Assembly (NCBI GenBank): GCA_030832235.1
Contig: JAURJO010000129.1
Span: forward strand, 1 to 5,314
Direction: 5' to 3'
Source: Verrucomicrobiota bacterium
GTDB taxonomy: Bacteria; Verrucomicrobiota; Verrucomicrobiia; Opitutales; Opitutaceae
Length of the DNA stretch: 5,314 nucleotides
Every line of letters starts with the position of its first letter. Within the stretch, counting starts at the first letter, position 1. The notes under the pieces are model-generated. The model did not search any database, was not told the origin of the DNA, and was given only the letters and a program-made list of their open reading frames with translations. Shown here one piece after another: positions 1-5,314 of this stretch. A program made the translations under genes and the position numbers.

Positions 1-1
1 C

Positions 2-1258
2 GACTTCACGCAGTTCAACGTCCTCAACCCGGTCTGCTCCCCGAGCCGCACCGCCGTGATGACAGGCCAATACCCGGCCCGCTGGGGCGTGCACCAGCAT
101 TTCGCCCACCCGGCACAGAACCGGCAGCGCGACATGCCCGATTGGCTCGATTCGCGCGCGATCACCCTTCCGAAAATCCTGCGCGCCGCCGGCTACCGCA
201 CCGGCCACTTCGGGAAATGGCATCTCACCAATCGCCAGACCCCCGGCGCGCCGAAACCCGAGGACTACGGCATCGACGAATGGGCCGTGTTCAACGGTGG
301 CGCCGGCTGGCCCGCCGCGAAGGTCGGCGACACCGCCGCCAACACCATCGCCTTCATCCGCACGCATCGCGACCGGCCGTTCTTCATCAACGTCTGGCTC
401 CATGAGGCCCATACTCCTCACGCGCCGAGCGCGGAGGCGATGGAACGCTGGAAGCACCTCGACGAGCAGCGGCGCGTCTACGCGTCTGTCATCACCGACG
501 GCGACGCGGCCGTGGGCCGCATCCTCGAGGCGCTGCGCGAGGCAGGAGTGGAGGACAACACGCTCGTGATCTTTTCCTCCGACAACGGCCCCGAGAGCAC
601 CGGCAAGTTGAAGCGGCCCGCCTACACGGAAGGGGACTCCGGCGTCACCGGTTACGACACCTACTACAGCGTCGGCGAGACCGGCGGCCTGCGCGGCCGA
701 AAACGCAGCCTCTTCGAGGGCGGCGTGCGCGTGCCCTTCGTCGTGCGCTGGCCGGGCCGCGCGCCCGCCGGGAAGAAGGACGACACGACCGTGATCACCG
801 CGGTGGACCTCCTGCCCACGCTCTGCGCCGCCGCCGGCGCGGCGCTGCCCGCCGACTACCAAGGTGACGGCGAGAACTTGCTGCCGGCGCTGCAGGGAAA
901 GCCGACCGCGCGCACCCGCCCCGTGTTTTGGGAATGGCGCGGCAACCAGACCGAACCCGACTGGTGGCCCCGCCTGGCGGTGCGCGACGGCGATTGGAAA
1001 CTCCTGCTCACCTACGACGCGAAACGCGTTTCCCTCCACCGGGTCACCGCCGACCGCGCCGAGGCCAAGGATGAGCCGGCGAGCCAACCTGAAGTTGTCG
1101 CGCGATTGAGCCGGCTCGCTCTGGATTGGAAAGCTTCCCTGCCCGCGCGGCCGCCCGAAGGATGTTTCGCGCCGGCCGACCAGATCGCCCCGCCGCCGGC
1201 GGAAAAGAAGTCCGTGCCCCGCAAGGCCAAGGCCTCCGGCGCCGCAAACCCGCCCTGA
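2..1258 (+). CDS. Sulfatase (formylglycine-dependent, type I), 5' end outside the window
   Basis: This gene hydrolyses sulfate esters; family members are usually exported, though the N-terminus is missing here. The open frame runs from the first full codon at base 2, so the GTG/ATG at 56-61 are internal. Numbering from base 2 gives 418 residues. PVCSPSRTAVMTG (10-22) is a perfect sulfatase signature, with Cys12 (bases 35-37) the residue oxidised to formylglycine. GYRTGHFGKWH (64-74) is the second signature, and SSDNG (192-196) carries metal-binding Asp/Asn. A GLRGRKRSLFEGGVRVP block and a C-terminal subdomain follow. The missing part should hold a signal peptide and the first Asp-Asp metal site. 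Residues from about 397 form a Pro/Lys/Ala-rich tail with no obvious catalytic role. The style resembles proteins often annotated as arylsulfatase or N-acetylgalactosamine-6-sulfatase, but the substrate is not determinable. The stop lies 4 bases before the acetyltransferase start, suggesting cotranscription. Confidence 0.95.
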   Translation, partial: DFTQFNVLNPVCSPSRTAVMTGQYPARWGVHQHFAHPAQNRQRDMPDWLDSRAITLPKILRAAGYRTGHFGKWHLTNRQTPGAPKPEDYGIDEWAVFNGGAGWPAAKVGDTAANTIAFIRTHRDRPFFINVWLHEAHTPHAPSAEAMERWKHLDEQRRVYASVITDGDAAVGRILEALREAGVEDNTLVIFSSDNGPESTGKLKRPAYTEGDSGVTGYDTYYSVGETGGLRGRKRSLFEGGVRVPFVVRWPGRAPAGKKDDTTVITAVDLLPTLCAAAGAALPADYQGDGENLLPALQGKPTARTRPVFWEWRGNQTEPDWWPRLAVRDGDWKLLLTYDAKRVSLHRVTADRAEAKDEPASQPEVVARLSRLALDWKASLPARPPEGCFAPADQIAPPPAEKKSVPRKAKASGAANPP

Positions 1259-1262
1259 GAGC

Positions 1263-2093
1263 ATGCCGGCCCCGGAACCAGCGATCGACCTCGAGGCGTA
1301 CCTCGCGCGCATCGGCCACACCGGAAGCCGCGCGCCGGATTTCGCGACGCTCGCGGACGTCCACGCCTGTCACGCGGGCACGATCCCGTTCGAAAACCTC
1401 GACATCCTGCTCGGCCGCCTGATCGCGACCGATCTGCCGTCGATCGAACGCAAACTCGTGCGAGACCGACGCGGCGGCTACTGCTTCGAGCAGAACGCGC
1501 TGCTCGGCGCCGCGCTCCGCCAACTCGGGTTCGCGGTCACGCCGCTGATCGGCCGCGTGCGGTGGCAGATTCCCGACGAAGTGCCCACGCCGCTGGTGCA
1601 CCAACTCCTGCGCGTCGATACGCCCGACGCGGGCCCGTGCCTCGCCGACGTCGGCTTCGGCAGCATGTCTCTCCGCCGCCCGCTGCGTCTGGAGTACGAC
1701 ACGCCGCAACCAGGCTGCCTCGAGCCCCGGCGGCTCGTGCGGCGCGGCACGCTGGTCGCTCATCAGGCGCGGATCGGTGAAAACTGGGGGGACGTTTACA
1801 CCTTCACTTTGGAGCCGGTGCCCGCCGTCGACCTAGAGCTGGGCAATTGGTACACCTGCGCGCACCCGCAGTCGGCGTTCCGGCATAACCTCCGTGCCTC
1901 GCTCACGCTCGAGGACCGCCGCCACACCCTGCTCAACCGCGAACTCACCGTGCGCCATGCCGACGGCCGGGTGGAACGGAGGGAGGTCACCGATCCCGAT
2001 GAATTGCTCGCCGTGCTGGCGGAGTATTTCGGCCTGCGTTTCCCGGCCGGCACCCGCTTCGGCGCGCGAGCGGATGCGCCTTGGCCCGCGTGA
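1263..2093 (+). CDS. nat: Arylamine N-acetyltransferase (NAT family)
   Basis: Members of this family transfer an acetyl group from acetyl-CoA to arylamines, hydrazines or arylhydroxylamines by a ping-pong mechanism; they are cytosolic. The 276-residue product has the usual length for bacterial NATs. All three catalytic residues are visible: Cys74 in RGGYCFEQN (70-78), His113 in TPLVHQLLRVD, and Asp129 in LADVGFGS. The conserved IPFENLDI block (41-48) and the NWYTCAHPQSAFRHNL segment (195-210) also fit. There is no signal peptide or membrane segment. The ATG start gives the normal family N-terminus. A GAGAG lies only one base before it, too close to be a standard ribosome site, so translation may be coupled to the upstream sulfatase, whose stop is 4 bases away. 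Some family members form amide bonds in natural-product synthesis (RifF type), but nothing here points to that. The physiological acceptor is unknown. Confidence 0.93.
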   Translation: MPAPEPAIDLEAYLARIGHTGSRAPDFATLADVHACHAGTIPFENLDILLGRLIATDLPSIERKLVRDRRGGYCFEQNALLGAALRQLGFAVTPLIGRVRWQIPDEVPTPLVHQLLRVDTPDAGPCLADVGFGSMSLRRPLRLEYDTPQPGCLEPRRLVRRGTLVAHQARIGENWGDVYTFTLEPVPAVDLELGNWYTCAHPQSAFRHNLRASLTLEDRRHTLLNRELTVRHADGRVERREVTDPDELLAVLAEYFGLRFPAGTRFGARADAPWPA

Positions 2094-2160
2094 CCGCGGG
2101 AGCGTGATCGGCGCTGGCCGAGGGCTTGCACGGGGCGTGAGATCGCGGCTCGATCGCGAC

Positions 2161-3141
2161 GTGAACCCCTTGAAAGCCGCCGTCCTCGCTTTGCTCGCAA
2201 CTTTGCCCCTCGCCCTGCCGACGGTCTTCGCCGCCGAGTCCAAGGCGAAAGGCAAGGCCGCGGCCAAGGCGGCCGAACCCGCCGCCTACGCCGCCTCCGT
2301 GCCGAAGCCCACATTCGCCGAGGTGCGGTACGGGGCCCATGAACGCCACGTCCTGGATTTTTGGAAAGCGGAGTCCACCGCGCCCACGCCGCTCGTCTTC
2401 GTGATCCATGGCGGCGGCTGGCAGGGCGGCGAAAAAGAGCGCGTCGACCGCTTCGTCGACGTCGCCGCGCTGCTCAAGGCCGGCATCTCGGTCGCAGCCG
2501 TCAATTACCGCCTCATCCGTCACGCCGAGGCGGAAGGCGTTGTGCCGCCCGTGAAGGCTCCGCTGCACGACGCCGCGCGCGCGCTGCAGTTCGTGCGGAG
2601 TAAGGCGCGCGAGTGGAACCTTGACCGCACCCGCATCGGCGCCACCGGCGGCTCGGCCGGCGCCTGCTCCAGCCTCTGGCTTGCATTCCACGACGATCTC
2701 GCGGACCCGCGCAGCACCGACCCCGTCGCACGCGAGTCGACCCGCCTGTTCTGCGCCGCTGTCAACGGCGCCCAGACCACGCTCGACCCGCTCCAAATGA
2801 AGGAGTGGACGCCGAACAGCCGCTACGGCGGACACGCGTTCGGCGTCGGCGCGTTCCCGCAATTCCTCGCCGCCCGGGAAAAAATCCTGCCGTGGATCAA
2901 CGAGTACTCGCCGTACGCGCTGGTGAGCGCCGGCGATCCGCCCGTCTATCTCTTTTACACCACCCCGCCCGCGCTCGGGCAGGACCAGAAGGACCCCACG
3001 CACACGTCCAATTTCGGCGTGAAGCTGCAGGAACGCTGCGTCGCAGCGGGCGTCGCCTGCGAACTCGCCTACCCGGGGGCCCCAGGCGTGAAGCACGACA
3101 ACGCCACCGCCTACCTTATCGCGAAGCTAAAGGCGCGGTAG
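2161..3141 (+). CDS. Secreted alpha/beta hydrolase (esterase/lipase-like)
   Basis: This is a predicted exported serine hydrolase of the HGGG-type esterase group (hormone-sensitive-lipase/BD-FAE-like). With the GTG at 2161 the product has 326 residues and starts with a good signal peptide: MNPLK, a hydrophobic core at about 6-22, and likely cleavage near VFA-A or FAA-E (23-25). A Lys/Ala-rich linker follows (about 26-45). The hydrolase domain has the oxyanion motif HGGGW (83-87) and the nucleophile elbow GGSAG (163-167, Ser165). His312 (VKHDNATAY) is the probable catalytic His; Asp278 or a nearby Asp is the likely acid, but this is uncertain. In-frame GTG codons at 2137 and 2104 are alternative starts giving longer n-regions; none has a clear ribosome site. 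The open frame continues upstream into the acetyltransferase gene, but that part is a shadow. Beside two sulfatases, removal of acetyl or other acyl groups from a polysaccharide is plausible, not shown. Confidence 0.88.
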   Translation: MNPLKAAVLALLATLPLALPTVFAAESKAKGKAAAKAAEPAAYAASVPKPTFAEVRYGAHERHVLDFWKAESTAPTPLVFVIHGGGWQGGEKERVDRFVDVAALLKAGISVAAVNYRLIRHAEAEGVVPPVKAPLHDAARALQFVRSKAREWNLDRTRIGATGGSAGACSSLWLAFHDDLADPRSTDPVARESTRLFCAAVNGAQTTLDPLQMKEWTPNSRYGGHAFGVGAFPQFLAAREKILPWINEYSPYALVSAGDPPVYLFYTTPPALGQDQKDPTHTSNFGVKLQERCVAAGVACELAYPGAPGVKHDNATAYLIAKLKAR

Positions 3142-3182
3142 GCGGCGAGTGGGCACGAGTCTTCGCATCCCTCTGTGCCATC

Positions 3183-3208
3183 GGTAAAATCCGCGGTAAG
3201 AAATCCGC
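3183..3208. repeat. Short degenerate tandem repeat, GGTAA(R)AATCCGC type
   Basis: Two adjacent copies are visible: GGTAAAATCCGC (3183-3194) and GGTAAGAAATCCGC (3195-3208). A related piece, AAATCCACGGTAA, lies near 3415-3426 just before the second sulfatase. The preceding 10-mer CTGTGCCATC (3173-3182) recurs exactly at 5137-5146, followed there by a similar but diverged stretch. It looks like a dispersed intergenic repeat rather than coding sequence. Confidence 0.5.
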
Positions 3209-3210
3209 CG

Positions 3211-3230
3211 CCTTCGGAAACGCCTTCGGC
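3211..3230. repeat. Direct repeat B, left copy
   Basis: CCTTCGGAAACGCCTTCGGC matches 5295-5314 at 19 of 20 bases in the same orientation. Within each copy CCTTCGG occurs twice. The two copies flank the second sulfatase gene. The right copy ends exactly at the window edge, so its full extent is unknown. Confidence 0.7.
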
Positions 3231-3244
3231 TGTCAGGCTCACAC

Positions 3245-3250
3245 TATAAT
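3245..3250 (+). promoter_or_regulatory. Candidate -10 box TATAAT
   Basis: A perfect TATAAT stands out in this GC-rich stretch, 190 bases before the second sulfatase start. No good -35 hexamer lies 16-18 bases upstream; those positions fall in repeat B. It may therefore be a weak or extended promoter for the sulfatase, or simply part of a dispersed repeat together with the hairpin that starts at the next base. Confidence 0.25.
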
Positions 3251-3269
3251 CCGAGGCAGACAGCCTCGG
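3251..3269. repeat. Perfect 7-bp inverted repeat (hairpin)
   Basis: CCGAGGC (3251-3257) and GCCTCGG (3263-3269) pair perfectly around the loop AGACA. No T-run follows, so this is not a classical intrinsic terminator, though it lies 110 bases after the hydrolase stop and could protect an RNA 3' end. A compact GC palindrome in an intergenic region is also typical of REP-like elements. GGCTGTC at 3228-3234 could pair with GACAGCC at 3259-3265 as a competing fold. Confidence 0.6.
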
Positions 3270-3287
3270 CTACATCGGCACTCCCTC

Positions 3288-3317
3288 ATCCGTGTAAATC
3301 CATGTCCACCCGTAGTT
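3288..3317. repeat. 10-bp-period degenerate repeat (ATCCGTGT family)
   Basis: Three 10-base units follow each other: ATCCGTGTAA, ATCCATGTCC and ACCCGTAGTT. Repeats of the ATCCGTGT type are, from memory, common between genes in several bacterial phyla with large genomes; their function is unknown. The period is close to one helical turn. I see no open frame using it. Confidence 0.55.
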
Positions 3318-3394
3318 GCCCCCTCGCGGAGCTGTTTGGACACGCCTCACGACCCCAAGGCTAGCCCTCTCGACCCAACTACAACCTTTCCGCT

Positions 3395-3407
3395 GCGGCA
3401 GAGCCGC
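3395..3407. repeat. Small hairpin upstream of the second sulfatase
   Basis: GCGGC (3395-3399) and GCCGC (3403-3407) pair around the triloop AGA, with a possible extra T-G wobble outside. It ends 33 bases before the ATG at 3441, so it would lie in the 5' leader of any transcript from the upstream region. A 5-bp GC stem can arise by chance in DNA of this composition. Confidence 0.3.
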
Positions 3408-3440
3408 GCCGGGAAATCCACGGTAAAAACCCTGCCCTCT

Positions 3441-4952
3441 ATGTTGCTCCATCTGCTCGCCTTCCTCGCCGGCACCGTCGCCGCGGCCGCTGCCACCGGG
3501 CCGGCTTCGCGGCCGAATATCGTTTTCCTTTTTTCCGACGACCAGACGGCACGGGCGATCGGGCTCGAGAACCCCGATGTCATCACGCCGCACCTCGACC
3601 GCCTCGCGCGCGAGGGCGTGCGCTTCACCAACCACTACAACACGACGTCGATCTGCATGGCCAGCCGCTGCAACGTGCTGACCGGCTTGTACGAGCACCG
3701 CCACGGCTGCAATTTCGACCACGGCGACCTGGCGCGGACATTCCTCGAGCGATCCTACCCGGTGCTGCTGCGTCGCGCCGGCTACCACACGGGTTTCGCC
3801 GGCAAGATCGGCTTCGACCTGCAGGGCGAGAAGTTCGAGGCGCTCGCCACGTTCTTCGACGAATGGGCAGGCGGACCGGGCCAGACGTTTTACGAGACGG
3901 CCAGGAACCCCGGAATCGCGAAGTACGCCGCGCAATACCCGCACTGCTCCCGTGCGTACGCCGCTTGGGCCGCTGATTTTCTTCAATCCGCCAAACGCTC
4001 GGGCAAACCGTTCTGCCTCTCGATCAGCTTCAAGGCACCTCACCTGCCGTTCACCCCGGATCCGCAGGACGCCAAACTCTACGCGGGCCGGCAGTTCAAG
4101 CGTCCGCCCAACTACGGCGTCGAGAACGGCCGCCACCTCGCGGCACAGGCGCGCACCAGCCGTGCCGCAACCGGGTACCGGGAGTGGATCAACAACTATG
4201 ACGAGTCGGCCGCGGCCTACTACGCGCTCATCACCGGCATCGACGCAGCCGTGGGTATGATCCGCGAGTCGCTGGAACGGGAGGGCCTAGCGGGCAACAC
4301 GGTCATCGTCTTCACGTCCGACAACGGCTACTCGATGGGTGCGCACGGGTTCGGCGACAAGGTGCTGCCCTACGAGGAGGCGTCGAAGTCGCCGTTGATC
4401 ATCCACGACCCGCGCCAACCGCGCGCGCGTTCGGGAAAAACGAGTGCCGCCCTCACCGGCAACGTCGACATGGCCCCCACCCTGCTTGCGCTCGCCGGTG
4501 TGCCCGCACCCGCCGGCCTCGACGGGCGAAACCTGTTACCGCTGTTGGAGAACCCCGACGGACGCATGCGCGACGCGCTGCCGCTCTTCAACTACTGGGG
4601 CGCGACTTCAGCCCAGACCCTCGCGATCGTGGCGCCGGGCTGGAAGTACATCTTCTGGTCTCACGGCGGCGAAGGGATGAAGCCGACCGAAGAGCTATTC
4701 GACCTCAACTCCGATCCCTACGAGATGAAGAACGTGGCCGCCGATCCACGCCACGCTGCGGTGCTCGCCGACCTGCGTCGCCAGTACGACGCCGAGCTGG
4801 CCGCCATTGCGGCCACGCGCGTGGCGGGCCACGGCTATGAGAAATACCCCGTCCTCTTCAGCCGCACGATTCCGTGGTCGGAAAAACCGGCCGCCCCTCC
4901 GCCGGCCGCCGCCAAAGGCAAACGCAAGGCCGGCAAGACGGACGATCGATAA
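3441..4952 (+). CDS. Sulfatase (formylglycine-dependent) with CMASR active-site motif
   Basis: A complete 503-residue sulfatase, probably exported, that cleaves sulfate esters from an unknown substrate. The ATG at 3441 gives a hydrophobic leader (residues 2-18, ending AAAAATG) that lacks Lys or Arg before the core, an atypical signal peptide. No clear ribosome site precedes it. RPNIVFLFSDDQ (24-35) has the first metal-binding Asp pair (33-34). SICMASRCNVLTG (70-82) carries Cys72, the formylglycine precursor, in a CxAxR context. GYHTGFAGKIG (114-124) has Lys122 but lacks the usual following His. FKAPHLPF (198-205), FTSDNG (291-296) and GAHGFGDK (300-307) supply His, Asp/Asn and Lys active-site residues. 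ELFDLNSDPYEMKNVA (418-433) is the normal C-terminal sulfatase block. The last 22 residues are Pro/Ala/Lys-rich, likely disordered. It is not a recent duplicate of the first sulfatase, since the motifs differ throughout. The open frame extends upstream to 2805 but overlaps the hydrolase gene, so that part is rejected. Confidence 0.94.
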   Translation: MLLHLLAFLAGTVAAAAATGPASRPNIVFLFSDDQTARAIGLENPDVITPHLDRLAREGVRFTNHYNTTSICMASRCNVLTGLYEHRHGCNFDHGDLARTFLERSYPVLLRRAGYHTGFAGKIGFDLQGEKFEALATFFDEWAGGPGQTFYETARNPGIAKYAAQYPHCSRAYAAWAADFLQSAKRSGKPFCLSISFKAPHLPFTPDPQDAKLYAGRQFKRPPNYGVENGRHLAAQARTSRAATGYREWINNYDESAAAYYALITGIDAAVGMIRESLEREGLAGNTVIVFTSDNGYSMGAHGFGDKVLPYEEASKSPLIIHDPRQPRARSGKTSAALTGNVDMAPTLLALAGVPAPAGLDGRNLLPLLENPDGRMRDALPLFNYWGATSAQTLAIVAPGWKYIFWSHGGEGMKPTEELFDLNSDPYEMKNVAADPRHAAVLADLRRQYDAELAAIAATRVAGHGYEKYPVLFSRTIPWSEKPAAPPPAAAKGKRKAGKTDDR

Positions 4953-4965
4953 GTTCCTCGCTGTT

Positions 4966-5010
4966 CCGGAGGACGTGGAAGAACGCGGAGACCCGGGAGA
5001 CTGGGGAGAC
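4966..5010. repeat. 9-bp-period array, first block (NNGGGAGAC)
   Basis: Five 9-base units are in register. The last three are clear: CGCGGAGAC, CCGGGAGAC and TGGGGAGAC, with GGAGAC at 4987, 4996 and 5005. The first two, CCGGAGGAC and GTGGAAGAA, are diverged. A second block with the same unit lies about 200 bases downstream. Confidence 0.65.
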
Positions 5011-5025
5011 GATGAAGTCCACGAC

Positions 5026-5087
5026 CTCCGTTGCCTCAGTTACCTCCTGTAAAACCGGCTCAACAGGAGCAAACGGAGAAAACGGAG
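5026..5087. repeat. Imperfect inverted repeat with 25-base arms
   Basis: The arms 5026-5050 and 5063-5087 can form 20 of 25 pairs around a 12-base loop. The inner 7 pairs (CTCCTGT with ACAGGAG) and the outer 7 (CTCCGTT with AACGGAG) are perfect. Each arm is itself built from CTCC-type units of 8-10 bases. It lies 73 bases after the sulfatase stop and could act as an RNA 3'-end hairpin, but no T-run follows. Confidence 0.65.
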
Positions 5088-5136
5088 CGGGGCCGCGACA
5101 GGCACTGAGCGCGCGGTCTCGAGAGGTTTGAACCAA

Positions 5137-5170
5137 CTGTGCCATCCGAGTGATCTGAGGTTAAAAAATC
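5137..5170. repeat. CTGTGCCATC element, right copy
   Basis: CTGTGCCATC (5137-5146) is identical to 3173-3182. The next 24 bases agree with those after the left copy at about 14 positions, ending in the shared AAATC. Internal units ATCCGAGTG and ATCTGAGGT show a 9-base period. AAATC (5166-5170) can also pair with GATTT (5175-5179) around AGGG. Confidence 0.45.
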
Positions 5171-5205
5171 AGGGGATTTCACCGCCGAATCACTGAGGTG
5201 CGGAG

Positions 5206-5250
5206 GGGGAAGACTAGGGAGACGGGTGAGACTGGGGATACAGGCGATAC
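5206..5250. repeat. 9-bp-period array, second block (NGGGGAGAC)
   Basis: Five units of exactly 9 bases are in register: GGGGAAGAC, TAGGGAGAC, GGGTGAGAC, TGGGGATAC and AGGCGATAC. All end in AC and share the purine-rich GGGGAGAC core seen in the first block. The units decay toward the right. Confidence 0.65.
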
Positions 5251-5294
5251 GCCCACGTCGCATTCATCCGCGATCTTCCGGTTCAAGTTCGGCA

Positions 5295-5314
5295 CCTTCG
5301 GAAATGCCTTCGGC
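5295..5314. repeat. Direct repeat B, right copy (cut by the window edge)
   Basis: CCTTCGGAAATGCCTTCGGC differs from 3211-3230 at one base (T for C). It is in the same orientation and lies on the far side of the second sulfatase. Whether similarity continues past the window is unknown. Confidence 0.7.

Larger units (their letters stand above)
3142..3440. other. Non-coding region between the hydrolase and the second sulfatase
   Basis: These 299 bases hold no credible gene. Open frames crossing it are extensions or antisense shadows of the flanking genes and show no protein motif here. It is less GC-rich than the genes and contains the GGTAA/AATCC repeat, repeat B, a TATAAT box, a 7-bp perfect hairpin, the 10-bp-period array and a small hairpin near the sulfatase start. 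No tRNA or known riboswitch was recognised. Confidence 0.7.
4953..5314. other. Repeat-rich non-coding region after the second sulfatase
   Basis: No gene is supported in these 362 bases. Short open frames exist on both strands but lack domain-like sequence and mostly translate the repeats. The region holds two 9-bp-period purine-rich arrays, a 62-base imperfect inverted repeat, an ATC-rich element related to one upstream of the sulfatase, and the right copy of repeat B. No T-tract terminator was found. Confidence 0.7.

Noticed and set aside
1044..1763. 239-codon antisense open frame across the sulfatase/acetyltransferase junction
   Set aside because: Its translation is Arg/Ala-rich without motifs and lies opposite two well-supported genes. 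Long antisense frames are expected in GC-rich DNA.
2143..2159. 5-bp hairpin (TCGCG/CGCGA) just before the hydrolase GTG as a translation switch
   Set aside because: The stem is short and built from CG-rich letters common here, so it is likely to occur by chance.
1894..2160. Upstream extension of the hydrolase reading frame
   Set aside because: It overlaps the acetyltransferase gene in another frame and would bury the signal peptide inside the protein.
1987..3096. 369-codon antisense open frame opposite the hydrolase
   Set aside because: It is a Gly/Arg/Ala-rich shadow with no recognisable domain, opposite a gene with clear signal peptide and catalytic motifs.
2805..3440. Upstream extension of the second sulfatase reading frame
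   Set aside because: It runs through the hydrolase gene and the repeat-rich gap, has Arg-rich shadow composition, and would make the leader internal.
3270..4136. 288-codon antisense open frame opposite the second sulfatase
   Set aside because: It has no domain or signal sequence, and its sense strand carries the sulfatase active-site motifs.
4874..5131. Possible small gene translating RETGET-like repeats after the second sulfatase
   Set aside because: The 9-bp repeat is a multiple of three and stays open in frame by construction. The frame starts inside the sulfatase gene and shows no protein family feature.
4966..5250. CRISPR array
   Set aside because: Units are 9 bases in direct tandem without unique spacers of 25-40 bases, and no cas gene is present.

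Overview
The window is GC-rich bacterial DNA. Four genes lie head to tail on the + strand, with two short non-coding stretches full of repeats. Two sulfatases, a secreted esterase-like hydrolase, Lys/Ala/Pro-rich tails on the exported proteins and short degenerate intergenic repeats suggest a member of the Planctomycetes-Verrucomicrobia group. My best guess is Verrucomicrobia, perhaps Opitutaceae-like. This is an impression from gene style; there is no rRNA or marker gene to prove it.

Layout: (1) 2-1258, a sulfatase cut off by the left edge of the window just before its catalytic Cys motif. (2) 1263-2093, an arylamine N-acetyltransferase only 4 bases downstream. (3) 2161-3141, a secreted alpha/beta hydrolase with an HGGGW oxyanion motif and a GGSAG nucleophile elbow. 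(4) 3142-3440, a 299-base non-coding region holding several short repeats, a perfect hairpin and a TATAAT box. (5) 3441-4952, a second, quite different sulfatase with a CMASR active-site motif. (6) 4953-5314, 362 bases without a credible gene, holding two 9-bp-period arrays, a large imperfect inverted repeat, and elements that also occur upstream of the second sulfatase.

Genes 1-3 could be one transcript because their gaps are 4 and 67 bases; gene 4 may have its own promoter. The two sulfatases and the hydrolase are probably exported and could together strip sulfate and acyl groups from a sulfated polysaccharide or similar organic sulfate. The substrate cannot be read from the sequence. The acetyltransferase is predicted cytosolic and its link to the others is unclear.

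No wholly new system is evident. The points most worth a second look are the matching repeat elements flanking the second sulfatase, the two different formylglycine motifs (CxPxR and CxAxR), the Lys/Ala/Pro-rich tails on all three exported enzymes, and the acetyltransferase packed against a sulfatase gene.
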